Shown: positions 1 through 7,330, counted from the first letter of the stretch. The stretch is DNA of 10,069 nucleotides from Acidobacteriota bacterium (GCA_003224135.1 QHYO01000395.1:1-10069), one strand, 5' to 3'. Numbers and translations: made by a program. Notes: generated by a model from the sequence alone, not told the origin.

Positions 1-148
1 TTACGCATATGCGGATCGCCTGGCCGCAGCTGTCGGGCCAAGCGGCATGAATGTGATCCTCCGTTTGTCGTCGTTTCTGCTCGTATGTATTGGCGTCCAG
101 ATTTTCTGGAACGGCCTGAGCGCTCTTGTGAAAACGCTGAGAGTCTGA
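1..148 (+). CDS. MarC-family integral membrane protein, C-terminal end only (partial)
   Basis: An open frame runs from the left window edge (codons in phase with position 2) to a TGA at 146-148 and gives 48 residues. It is hydrophobic: a Gly-Met-Asn-Val-Ile-Leu-Arg-Leu stretch leads into a membrane helix with Gly-Val-Gln-Ile and Asn-Gly-Leu near its end. This matches the last helix of the MarC/UPF0056 family, where an Arg-initiated helix ends in a similar 'Gln-x-x-x-x-Gly-Leu' pattern. MarC proteins are six-helix inner-membrane proteins of uncertain function; the name comes from the mar locus and antibiotic export is not established. The gene is convergent with the protease gene, with 9 bases between stops. 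Only the tail is visible, so another small membrane protein is possible. Confidence 0.55.
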   Translation, partial: YAYADRLAAAVGPSGMNVILRLSSFLLVCIGVQIFWNGLSALVKTLRV

Positions 149-176
149 GAAATGTATTCAACGCTTGGGCGTTTTC
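130..176. repeat. Inverted repeat across the convergent gene ends
   Basis: GAAAACGC at 130-137 is perfectly complementary to GCGTTTTC at 169-176, with 31 bases between. A second, nested hairpin uses part of the same right arm: AACGC at 160-164 pairs with GCGTT at 169-173 around a TTGG loop and is followed by TTC. The two cannot form together. The element overlaps the last codons of the MarC-like gene and of the protease gene. It may help terminate or stabilise the two convergent transcripts, but there is no long T-run, so a classical intrinsic terminator is not shown. Confidence 0.35.
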
Positions 177-3100
177 ACCGGGTCCGGTGGACGCGACGGA
201 AGCTTTTTCGGATTCGCTTCGAGCGCCTTCATGATTTCCGAAATACCGCGCTCGAGCTGAGGATCGCGGCCGGAAATCACCGACGCCGTATCGTTTTCCA
301 CGACAATGTCGGGATCGACGCCGTGTCCTTCGATGACGTATTTCCCATCAACAGAAGCCGTGGCAAACTCGGGCACGAAGACTGTTCCGCCATCAAGGAG
401 CGGACCCCGGCCAGTAATGCCAACCACGCCGCCCCAAGTCCGTTTGCCGATCAAAGGCCCGAGTCCAGCCTGGCGGAACATATAAGGAAAGATGTCGCCG
501 TCGGAAGCCGACGTTTCATTGAGCAGGCAGACCTTCGGGCCGTAAAAGACCACGCCGGGATAAGTGCGGGTGTAGTCAGAAACGCGATCGAAGGAAGTGC
601 CGAGAAGTTCCCGGTGCAGCCGCTCGATGAGCATCTGCGAAATATTGCCGCCGCCATTACCACGAACGTCCACAACCAGTGCTTCCTTGCGGATCTGAGG
701 ATAGTAAAACTTCAAGAATTCGCGGATGCCGGCCGCGCCCATGTCGGGAATGTGAATGTAGCCGACGCGTCCATTGGTGGCTTTCGAGACGGCATCGCGA
801 TTGTGATTGACCCAATCCAGATAGATGAGATTTCGTTCCGTGGTGATCGGGCGGTAGCTGATGCGCCGGGCGCCGTCGGTTGAAGGCTTGGCATTCAGGG
901 TGAGCTGTACCGGCCGATTGGCTTTATTGCGAAGGAGTTGATAAGGATTCTTGTCTGCCGTCAGATCTTCTCCGTCGATCGCCAGGATGTAATCCCCCTC
1001 TCTGGCATCGATGCCGATTTCAGTGAGCGGCGACCGATAGAGTTCCTCCTCATTTTGGCCGCGATAGATTTTGGCAATCCGGTACCGTCCCGCGGAGCGG
1101 TCTAGTTCGAAGGTTGCGCCGGGCAGGGCAATCTGTGCGCGCTTCGGCATTTCGAAGTCGCCGCCTTCGATGTAGGAGTGCGAAGTGCTGAGCTCCGACA
1201 CCATTTCACCGAGAACGTAGTTGAGATCCGAACGGTGCGCAACGTATGGGACAAGTGCGCCATATTGCTGGCGAAGGGCGTTCCAGTCATAGCCGTGCAT
1301 GTTCTTCGCGTAGAAGAAATCGCGGTAACGACGCCATACTTCGTTGAACATTTCGGTCCACTCTTGCTGCGGCACGCGATCCACCAGAAGGTTGGCGGTT
1401 GAGACGATCTTTGGGTTGGCCTTCCCTTCGGGCTTGGCGTCGAAAAGCTTGTATTCGCGCTCGAAATGGACAAAGACTTTCTTCCCGTCATCAGAAACGA
1501 CAAAAGCCCGGACGTTTTCCGCGAGAACTGTTTCCTTGCGATCCTTCATCACATAGAGAACCAGATTCGCCGGAGGATAACTATCACGGCCGTAAAACGG
1601 AGTGCCGGCGCGCGTGTAGATCAAATACTCCTTGGTGACAACGAGGCCCTCGTAGTTGTCGCCTTCGATCGGAACACGCGCGACGCGATCAGAGAGTCCA
1701 TCGAAATCAATACGAATATATTCTTTCGGTTTTTCGCTCTTCTTTTCGTCCTTTTTCTCTTCCTTTTTTTCATCAGGCTTTGTCTTGTCAGTGCTGGCCG
1801 GTTTTTCACCTTCCTTCGCGAGGGTAACTTCGTCGCTTTCCGGCGGGAATGGATTCTTCACGTCTTTGCGGAGCGCGAGTGCAAACAGTCCTGTGCCGCG
1901 GTCAGCCGCATAGTCGAATTCAATCTGGCTAAGCGCTGGTTGAAAGTCATGCGCGGCGATGTAGTACAGATAGTTGCCGTCAGGATCCCAGGCGAGATCA
2001 CCAGAATCGAACAGGTCGCTCGTGACGCGATGAACCTGACCGTCGTTGACGCTCCAGACATAGATGGACCGAAAGCCGTTCGGATTGCTCAAGGTGAAAG
2101 CAAGGTGCCCACCATCCTGCGACCAGGTGTAGTCGCGCAAATTTCCGCCGGGATCCCTGGCAACTTCCGTGATCTTTTTGCTGTCAAGGGTCAGTACAAA
2201 AAGCTTTCCATCCTTGTCGGAAAAAGCGATGTGTTTACCGTCGGCAGCCCATTCGGGCGCGTAGAGCATGGCCTGAAAACCGTGCGTCAACTGTTCCGCG
2301 TGACCGGAGCCGTCCTGATTGAGGAGATAGACTTCGTCCTCACCATCGAGGTCCGAGACGAATGCGATTTTTGCTCCATCTGGTGACCAGCGTGCCCATT
2401 TGTCGTGTGCATTCGATGAGTTGGTTAGATTGCGTGTGGGTCCTTTTTCGATTGGCGCGGTGAAGATGTCGCCGCGTGCGACGAATAGGGCACGTTCGCC
2501 CCTGGGGCTGAGGCTGAAATTCTCAATTTGTTCGGCGGCAGAAACCTGCGCGGGTCTCATCGCTACGCCATCGTTAGGGACTTCGATGGAAATGTGGCGC
2601 GACTGGCTGGTGGAAGTATCAAGAACGTTCAGCTCGCCGTCCATTTCATACACAATTTGAGCTTTATGGTCCGTGCTTGTCCAACGGAGATCCCATTTGG
2701 TGCTGTGCGTGAGTTGTTCTGTTTTTTTACTCGAAGGATCGTAAGAATAGAGGTTGTTGGTGCCGTCGCGATCGGACGAGTAGAAAATCTTGGAGCCGAT
2801 CCACATCGGGTCGCGCTGGACGCGTGGGTCCTCGCTAATTTTTTCGGCAGCGCGGGACTTCAAGTCAAAGATGTAAAGCTGTTGAGCCCAGCCGCCTTCA
2901 TAACGCTTCCAGGTTCGGAAATCACGGAATAATGGCGAATAGACAACCTTGGAACCATCGGGAGAGAAGTCTCCCGCTCCGGATTTGGGCATGGGCAAGG
3001 CTTCAGGCATGCCACCCGAAACAGAAATGGTATATAGGCGGCTGTCGCCAAGGTCGAAATACTCTCGGCCTGAGCGGAAGATAACGGACTTGCCATCGGG

Positions 3101-3484
3101 CGTCCATCCATAGACCTGATTGTCGTAACCCCAGCGCGGCGTAAGCGGTCCACGAGCGGGATAAAAGGTCAGTTGCTTCGGAACGCCGCCGCCCACAGGA
3201 ATGACGTAGACCTGTTCGTCGCCATCATACTGGCCAGTGAAAGCGATCCATTTCCCATCCGGAGAGAACTTCGCAAAGAGTTCGAGGCCGGGATGTGCTG
3301 TAAGACGCGTAGCGGAGCCGCCCGATGTGGAGGCCAGCCAGAGATCGCCGCCGTAGGTAAACACAACTTTGTCGCCATGAACATCAGGAAACCGAAGGAG
3401 TTTGGTTTGCGCAGCGAGAGGTGCCACGCAGAAAAGAGTGGCAAGCAAGACGAGCAGAACGAGTCTACCTTTGCGAAGGATCAT
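158..3484 (-). CDS. Secreted tricorn-like S41 peptidase with beta-propeller and PDZ domains
   Basis: Predicted serine protease of the tricorn branch of family S41, 1108 residues, close to the length of archaeal tricorn. The N terminus (about 1-25) is a signal peptide, so the protein is probably periplasmic, unlike cytosolic archaeal tricorn. Residues about 30-530 hold PD40/WD40-like propeller blades (repeated Ser-Pro-Asp-Gly, for example near 73 and 364). A Lys/Glu/Asp-rich linker spans about 557-587. A PDZ domain lies at about 800-863 and the C-terminal catalytic domain follows. By alignment His769 (Thr-Ser-His-Ser-Tyr) and Ser994-Asp995 (in Ser-Ala-Ser-Asp-Gly-Asp) correspond to tricorn His746 and Ser965-Asp966. 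A Gly-Asn-Gly-Gly-Gly-Asn loop near 942-948 fits the oxyanion region. AAGGA lies four bases before the ATG. The gene follows the oxidase operon after 136 bases and is probably separate. Substrate unknown; degradation of peptides from larger proteases is the family role. Confidence 0.93.
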   Translation of the reverse strand: MILRKGRLVLLVLLATLFCVAPLAAQTKLLRFPDVHGDKVVFTYGGDLWLASTSGGSATRLTAHPGLELFAKFSPDGKWIAFTGQYDGDEQVYVIPVGGGVPKQLTFYPARGPLTPRWGYDNQVYGWTPDGKSVIFRSGREYFDLGDSRLYTISVSGGMPEALPMPKSGAGDFSPDGSKVVYSPLFRDFRTWKRYEGGWAQQLYIFDLKSRAAEKISEDPRVQRDPMWIGSKIFYSSDRDGTNNLYSYDPSSKKTEQLTHSTKWDLRWTSTDHKAQIVYEMDGELNVLDTSTSQSRHISIEVPNDGVAMRPAQVSAAEQIENFSLSPRGERALFVARGDIFTAPIEKGPTRNLTNSSNAHDKWARWSPDGAKIAFVSDLDGEDEVYLLNQDGSGHAEQLTHGFQAMLYAPEWAADGKHIAFSDKDGKLFVLTLDSKKITEVARDPGGNLRDYTWSQDGGHLAFTLSNPNGFRSIYVWSVNDGQVHRVTSDLFDSGDLAWDPDGNYLYYIAAHDFQPALSQIEFDYAADRGTGLFALALRKDVKNPFPPESDEVTLAKEGEKPASTDKTKPDEKKEEKKDEKKSEKPKEYIRIDFDGLSDRVARVPIEGDNYEGLVVTKEYLIYTRAGTPFYGRDSYPPANLVLYVMKDRKETVLAENVRAFVVSDDGKKVFVHFEREYKLFDAKPEGKANPKIVSTANLLVDRVPQQEWTEMFNEVWRRYRDFFYAKNMHGYDWNALRQQYGALVPYVAHRSDLNYVLGEMVSELSTSHSYIEGGDFEMPKRAQIALPGATFELDRSAGRYRIAKIYRGQNEEELYRSPLTEIGIDAREGDYILAIDGEDLTADKNPYQLLRNKANRPVQLTLNAKPSTDGARRISYRPITTERNLIYLDWVNHNRDAVSKATNGRVGYIHIPDMGAAGIREFLKFYYPQIRKEALVVDVRGNGGGNISQMLIERLHRELLGTSFDRVSDYTRTYPGVVFYGPKVCLLNETSASDGDIFPYMFRQAGLGPLIGKRTWGGVVGITGRGPLLDGGTVFVPEFATASVDGKYVIEGHGVDPDIVVENDTASVISGRDPQLERGISEIMKALEANPKKLPSRPPDPVKTPKR

Positions 3485-3620
3485 GGATTCCTTTCCGGCC
3501 AGACAGCAGACAACTGAGCGCGGAGAACTGTGGATTTATGGGGAAGGGCTCGCGCAAAACGGCGACATTTTACAACGAATCCGAGATGGAAAGGGTAGAA
3601 GAGAGGAAAACTGCGTCACA
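3485..3620 (-). promoter_or_regulatory. Intergenic gap between oxidase operon and protease gene; possible promoter
   Basis: This is the largest gap in the window and the most likely place for the protease promoter. On the minus strand a TAAAAT hexamer (3572-3567) resembles a -10 box. The best -35-like hexamer upstream is TTTCCA (3592-3587), but the 14-base spacer is too short for a normal sigma-70 promoter. AAGGA just before the protease ATG is the ribosome binding site. I see no convincing intrinsic terminator for the oxidase operon and no small gene here. Confidence 0.25.
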
Positions 3621-3869
3621 CTATCGCTGGCGGAATTGATTCCGCTTACGCCAAGCGACATAGATGAGGCCAATGCTGATGGCCATGGGCGGAAAGACAA
3701 GCACCAGAATTCCCGAGCGAAGCGCCTCAACGAAGCGGTTCCCGCCCTGCGCAGCCTGGCTGACGCACAGAGCGCAGCCCTGGGCCGAAGCAAGCGGCGG
3801 CAGAACAAGCAGGGCTAGGATTGCCGCGGCGGGGAGCAGAGAGCTGAGCAAAGTTCGTCTGACGTTCAT
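3621..3869 (-). CDS. Small membrane protein with CxxC motif, last gene of the oxidase operon
   Basis: An 82-residue protein of unassigned function. It starts with a hydrophobic signal or anchor segment (residues 3-29, ending Ala-Ser-Ala). This is followed by Gln-Gly-Cys-Ala-Leu-Cys, a CxxC at Cys32/Cys35 that would lie on the periplasmic side. A second membrane helix at about 47-67 is followed by a basic tail (Arg-Lys-Arg-Asn). ATG at 3869 is chosen because AAGGA sits eight bases upstream. An in-frame ATG at 3899 overlaps the stop of the subunit IV gene (TGATG) but has no Shine-Dalgarno; it would add 10 residues. The position after subunit IV suggests a role in assembly or function of the oxidase, for example thiol or metal handling, but this is only inference. 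It does not resemble Sco, Cox11 or heme A synthase. Confidence 0.75.
   Translation of the reverse strand: MNVRRTLLSSLLPAAAILALLVLPPLASAQGCALCVSQAAQGGNRFVEALRSGILVLVFPPMAISIGLIYVAWRKRNQFRQR
3630..3645 (-). repeat. Perfect hairpin at the 3' end of the small membrane protein gene
   Basis: On the minus strand GCGGAAT and ATTCCGC form a perfect palindrome split by two bases (a six-pair stem with a TCAA tetraloop). It lies in the last codons of the small CxxC protein gene, at the end of the oxidase operon. The nearest T-run (TTTT) is about 20 bases further on, so this is not a standard intrinsic terminator. It could stabilise the 3' end of the message or be chance. Confidence 0.3.
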
Positions 3870-3898
3870 CGCCACTGTCCTTGAACCAGAGTGTGGCA

Positions 3899-4204
3899 TC
3901 AAAACGGCCGCATGTGAAGCAAGCGGAAACTGTCCGACCAGATCATGTTCATCATTAACAAGACAAAGATCGTGGCTGGAATGAGCGACCAGAAAAAGCT
4001 GCGGCGTTCCTGCGCCATGTGCATGAAATACATGATGGCTAACGCGGCGCTGAAGATCGCGACAGCCAGCATCGACGCCAGAAGACGGTTGCGATCGAGC
4101 CTGGTGTAGGCCAGGAAAACCTGCAACCCTGAAAGCGCCAGCAGTAAAACATAGACCGGAATGTAGCGACCGATTCCCCTTTTGCCGCTTGAGCTGTCTT
4201 CCAT
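3899..4204 (-). CDS. ctaF: Cytochrome c oxidase subunit IV (prokaryotic CyoD/CtaF type)
   Basis: A 101-residue protein with three membrane helices (about 15-33, 42-62, 71-90) and short loops. Helix two ends in Tyr-Phe-Met-His-Met, like the Phe-Met-His-Leu signature of the prokaryotic COX4 family. That small subunit packs against subunits I and III of heme-copper oxidases and helps stability or CuB assembly; it carries no cofactor. ATG at 4204 has AGAAGGAGAA about nine bases upstream. The gene lies 37 bases after the subunit III gene. Its stop overlaps by one base (TGATG) a possible upstream start of the following small CxxC protein gene. Sequence in this family is weakly conserved, so position and topology carry much of the assignment. 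Confidence 0.85.
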   Translation of the reverse strand: MEDSSSGKRGIGRYIPVYVLLLALSGLQVFLAYTRLDRNRLLASMLAVAIFSAALAIMYFMHMAQERRSFFWSLIPATIFVLLMMNMIWSDSFRLLHMRPF

Positions 4205-4241
4205 GCGAGAAATTCTCCTTCTCTCGATTCCAACCTGACTG

Positions 4242-4874
4242 TCACGGTCTGGCGATGCTCATCAAATAGACGAGCGGCACAACGAACATCCAAACAATGT
4301 CAACGAAGTGCCAGTAAAGTGCAGTCGACTCGACGTGTCCCGCGGTGAGGCTACCGCGGGAATACCCGCGAGCGATCACGGCCATGGCAATCACGCCGCT
4401 AATAACATGCAGCAGGTGCAGCCCAGTGATGCTGAAGAAGCTGGCGCCAAAAAGCGAAGAGCCCCAGGGATTCTCGAACAGCCGAACCCCCTCATGAATC
4501 AGCCCGGCCCATTCGCGGATGTGGAGAATTGCGAAAATTGCGCCGAGGACCATCGTGACCCCGAGCCAGCGCAAGGCTTTGGATTTCTCGCCTGATTTGG
4601 ATGCATCGACCGCCCCAAGCATCGTAAGGCTGCTGGTGATGAGTACGACTGTCATGATGATGACATTGAGGATGGACGGAAAAAATTTGAAAGGTGTCGG
4701 CCAATTCGGGCTCGCAGTGCGCAAGTATCCGTAAGCGAAGAGCAGCGCGCCGAAGGTACAGGCATCCGAAAGGATGAACAGCCACATCGCAAGCTTGCGG
4801 GAAGGGATGGCGTAAGGAGAGGGCTCCATCGCGGCGGAATGCCCCATCGCTATGCTCTGATTCGGTTCGCTCAC
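4242..4874 (-). CDS. ctaE: Cytochrome c oxidase subunit III, canonical five-helix type
   Basis: A 210-residue COX3-family protein with five predicted membrane helices (about 27-48, 66-88, 100-119, 140-164, 183-206), the usual size for bacterial aa3/caa3 oxidases that lack the first two mitochondrial helices. Family marks include Leu-His-Leu-Leu-His-Val in helix four and the C-terminal Trp-His-Phe-Val-Asp-Ile-Val-Trp. In helix one the usual Ser-Glu is Ser-Asp. Subunit III binds lipid next to subunit I and supports proton uptake into the D-channel. The start is GTG at 4874, chosen because GGAGG lies four bases upstream. An ATG nine codons in has no good ribosome binding site. It follows the other subunit III gene after 24 bases. 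Confidence 0.95.
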   Translation of the reverse strand: MSEPNQSIAMGHSAAMEPSPYAIPSRKLAMWLFILSDACTFGALLFAYGYLRTASPNWPTPFKFFPSILNVIIMTVVLITSSLTMLGAVDASKSGEKSKALRWLGVTMVLGAIFAILHIREWAGLIHEGVRLFENPWGSSLFGASFFSITGLHLLHVISGVIAMAVIARGYSRGSLTAGHVESTALYWHFVDIVWMFVVPLVYLMSIARP

Positions 4875-4878
4875 AATT

Positions 4879-4883
4879 CCTCC
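4879..4883 (-). promoter_or_regulatory. Ribosome binding site that decides a GTG start
   Basis: GGAGG on the minus strand is followed by AATT and then GTG at 4874-4872. It is the only good Shine-Dalgarno near the 5' end of the canonical subunit III gene and supports the GTG start over the downstream ATG at 4847. Confidence 0.6.
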
Positions 4884-4898
4884 GCCGAGTAGTTAAAG

Positions 4899-5477
4899 CT
4901 AGAGTCGGGTGCGCAATACAAGCAAGAGATAGACCCAAAGCCCAGCGAGAAAGTGCCAGTAGACAGCGGCGGCATCGATAGCTGCGACGCGCCATAGGGA
5001 GGCGCTAGCAGTCCGGCGAATGACATAGATGAAAGCGCACAACCCGCCGAGAATATGCAGCGCGTGCAGCACGGTCAGCACGTAGAAAAACGAACTGTTG
5101 GGCGAAGTCGCAAGATAGAGGCCTTCCGTGCGCAACCGGTGCCACGCAAAGGCCTGTCCCGCAAGGAACGCAGCGCCAAGGGTCAACGTGAGATGGAGCC
5201 AGAAACGCATGCTCGCGAGGCTGCTGATGCCCTTGCGCCGCGCGGTCTCGACTGTCAGGCTGCTCGCAAGGAGAATGACCGTATTCAGATAGAGAATTCC
5301 GGGAAGGGCTAGGTGGCGCCAATCGTTGCCGGAAGCCTGACGGATAATCAGCGAGCTGGTGAACGCGGCGAAAGACATGGTAATCGCAGCGACAGCGACC
5401 CAGACGCCACTCAAAGCGGGAGAAGTCTGCGCGGGTGACTGTGAACCGCGATCAGGTTGTAGAGCCATGCTCGACAT
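4899..5477 (-). CDS. Second, divergent cytochrome c oxidase subunit III
   Basis: A 192-residue COX3-family protein with five predicted helices (about 24-46, 58-78, 92-112, 130-152, 170-190). It shares the COX3 layout, with His-Ala-Leu-His-Ile-Leu-Gly-Gly in helix four and Tyr-Trp-His-Phe before the last helix, but differs clearly from the neighbour downstream. Helix one has no acidic residue, and the C-terminal motif reads Trp-His-Phe-Leu-Ala-Gly-Leu-Trp, so the usual Asp is Ala. The protein ends directly after the last helix in Arg-Thr-Arg-Leu. It lies between subunit I and the canonical subunit III gene. Two COX3 genes in tandem are known from several phyla with caa3-type clusters. Whether both join one complex is unknown. 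The ATG at 5477 has only a weak ribosome binding site; a second ATG follows three codons later. Confidence 0.92.
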   Translation of the reverse strand: MSSMALQPDRGSQSPAQTSPALSGVWVAVAAITMSFAAFTSSLIIRQASGNDWRHLALPGILYLNTVILLASSLTVETARRKGISSLASMRFWLHLTLTLGAAFLAGQAFAWHRLRTEGLYLATSPNSSFFYVLTVLHALHILGGLCAFIYVIRRTASASLWRVAAIDAAAVYWHFLAGLWVYLLLVLRTRL

Positions 5478-5551
5478 TTTGTCTCATCCACCAATTCCCT
5501 TTCAGAGTTAGGCTCGGCCCCTGATTCTGCCGCCCGGCCGTACAAATGACG

Positions 5552-7330
5552 CTAGTCGCCGGCTGCAGGCTCGGGCTCCGGCGAATCTTGCATGATGAAA
5601 TCTCCGTGCGCGCCATCGACCCCATATTCGTTCGGGCCGCGCTTGACAACGACGTGCCGCCCGCCAAAATTGTCGAACGGGGGTGGAGACGTTGTGGACC
5701 ACTCAAGTGAAGTCGCCTCCCACGGATTTTCTGGCGCAGGCGCACCCTTAAACCGGCTGTAGATCAGGTTGTAGAGAAAGATGAGTTGCGCCGCACCTGT
5801 TAGGAAGGCTGCGATGCTGATGAATTTATGCAGGGGAAGCAGCGGTTGCAGGTAATCGTCGACGAAAGTCGAGTAGCGCCGAACATTCCCGGCAAAGCCC
5901 AGGAAATGAAATGGCATGAAGATACAGTAGACGCCGATAAAGGTGAGCCAAAAATGTATTTTACCCAGGGTGTCATTCATCATGCGGCCGCTCATCTTGG
6001 GAAACCAGAAATATGTGCCGGCGAGAATGCCGAAGATGGCCGCAACACCCATCACCATGTGGAAGTGCCCGACGACAAAATAAGTGCCGTGAAGATAGAT
6101 GTCCAGTGAGGGCTGCGCGAGGAAGAAACCGCTGACACCGCCGGCAACAAATACCGAGACAAAGCCGAGGGAAAACAAGGCCGGCGTGTGGAAGCGTAAA
6201 TTAGCTCCGTAGATGGAGCCGATCCAGATCATCGTGATGATCGTCGCCGGAATCGTGATGATCAATGTGGGGAACGAAAAAACCAGGGCGGAAAAGGGAT
6301 TCATTCCGCTGAGGAACATATGGTGGCCCCAGACCATATAGCTGAGGAAGCCGATGGCGATCATGCTGCCGTAAACGACTTTCACGCTAAGGAGCGGCTT
6401 GCGCATCGAGGCCATCAGGATGTGCGAAACGATTCCCATCGCGGGGACAATGGCGATGTACACCTCGGGATGCCCGAAGAACCAGAAAAGATGCTGCCAC
6501 AAAAGTGGCGAGCCGCCGGAGTGAGGTTGAAGGTGATCGCTGATCACCAGCCCAGCAGGGATGAAAAAACTAGTACCGGCGACGCGATCAAGAATCAATA
6601 ACACGCATGCCGGAAGAAGAACCGCAAACGCCAAAAGACCGATGCACGAAGTAATGAACCAGGCCCACGTGCTGATCGGCAGACGGGAAAGCGTCATGCC
6701 CTTGGTGCGGAGATCAAGCGTAGTGGCGATGAAATTCAACGAGCCGAGTAACTGTCCCACGCAAAAAAGTCCAATCGATATCGCCCACAAGTTTTGTCCC
6801 CAGGCGAGTCCGGGTCCGGCGTCTTTACCCACCGCGCTTAAAGGAGCGTACGCAGTCCAACCCGAGATCGGCGGCCCATCCGGGATGAAAAATGACGCGA
6901 TAAGGACGAGAAAGGCGACAAAGGTGACCCAGAACGACATCATATTGAATCGCGGAAAAGCCATATCTTCGGCGCCGATTTGAATCGGCAGAAAATAGTT
7001 GCCGAATCCCGCAAACGGAGCGTTGGTTAAAACGAAGAAAACCATGAGCGTTCCGTGCATGGTGAGAAGCGAAAGATAATATTCCGGAGTCATCACGCCG
7101 CCGGGCGCGCCATTTTTTGAAAGAAGCCGCAGACCCGGAATCGCGGCATTCGTCCAAACAAGGTGGAAACGCATCAGCCACGAAAGAATCATTCCGAGGA
7201 AGACGGACACCAATGCGAGCCCGTAATACTGCTTGCCAATCATTTTGTGATCCAGGCTGAACACGTACTTACGAAGGAGGCCGGTTGGCGCAGCGTGTTG
7301 ATGAGCGACAGGGGCGGATGCATCCGACAT
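5552..7330 (-). CDS. ctaD: Cytochrome c oxidase subunit I (A-family heme-copper oxidase) lacking the K-channel Lys
   Basis: Catalytic subunit, 592 residues, 12-helix type, reducing O2 to water with proton pumping. Ligands align with Paracoccus subunit I at a constant offset of +11 after helix VI. CuB: His287, His336, His337. Heme a3: His422. Heme a: His92 and His424. The motif Gly-His-Pro-Glu-Val-Tyr gives Glu289 and the cross-linking Tyr291, marking the A1 type. D-channel residues Asp122, Asn111 and Asn129 are present. Unusual changes: the K-channel lysine position (Paracoccus 354) is Ile365 and the preceding Thr is Ala362. The Mg-site Asp of His-Asp-Thr-Tyr is Gly415. The start has GGAGAAG seven bases upstream, and the gene lies 75 bases after subunit II. 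Most likely an oxygen reductase; a nitric oxide reductase is less likely because Tyr291 and Glu289 are kept. Confidence 0.97.
   Translation of the reverse strand: MSDASAPVAHQHAAPTGLLRKYVFSLDHKMIGKQYYGLALVSVFLGMILSWLMRFHLVWTNAAIPGLRLLSKNGAPGGVMTPEYYLSLLTMHGTLMVFFVLTNAPFAGFGNYFLPIQIGAEDMAFPRFNMMSFWVTFVAFLVLIASFFIPDGPPISGWTAYAPLSAVGKDAGPGLAWGQNLWAISIGLFCVGQLLGSLNFIATTLDLRTKGMTLSRLPISTWAWFITSCIGLLAFAVLLPACVLLILDRVAGTSFFIPAGLVISDHLQPHSGGSPLLWQHLFWFFGHPEVYIAIVPAMGIVSHILMASMRKPLLSVKVVYGSMIAIGFLSYMVWGHHMFLSGMNPFSALVFSFPTLIITIPATIITMIWIGSIYGANLRFHTPALFSLGFVSVFVAGGVSGFFLAQPSLDIYLHGTYFVVGHFHMVMGVAAIFGILAGTYFWFPKMSGRMMNDTLGKIHFWLTFIGVYCIFMPFHFLGFAGNVRRYSTFVDDYLQPLLPLHKFISIAAFLTGAAQLIFLYNLIYSRFKGAPAPENPWEATSLEWSTTSPPPFDNFGGRHVVVKRGPNEYGVDGAHGDFIMQDSPEPEPAAGD

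Noticed and set aside
152..883. 243-residue open frame on the plus strand at the left side
   Set aside because: It is antisense to the catalytic domain of the protease, shows no recognisable motif, and begins just after the MarC-like stop without a good ribosome binding site.
1466..2386. 306-residue open frame on the plus strand inside the protease gene
   Set aside because: It is antisense to a clearly real protease. Its Phe/Leu-rich 'membrane' stretch is just the reverse complement of the Lys/Glu-rich linker codons, and there is no family resemblance.
3630..3645. Intrinsic terminator of the oxidase operon
   Set aside because: The palindrome is perfect, but it lies within coding sequence and the next T-run is about 20 bases away, so the rule for an intrinsic terminator is not met. 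Listed only as a hairpin.
4206..4226. Hairpin around the ribosome binding site of subunit IV (CGAGA/TCTCG)
   Set aside because: Only a five-pair stem in a purine/pyrimidine-biased stretch; likely to arise by chance from the AGAAGGAGAA Shine-Dalgarno.
5552..7330. Possibility that subunit I is a nitric oxide reductase rather than an oxygen reductase
   Set aside because: Loss of the K-channel Lys is reminiscent of NO reductases, but the cross-linking Tyr291, the helix VI Glu289, the D-channel residues and a complete CuA subunit are all present, which favours an oxygen reductase.
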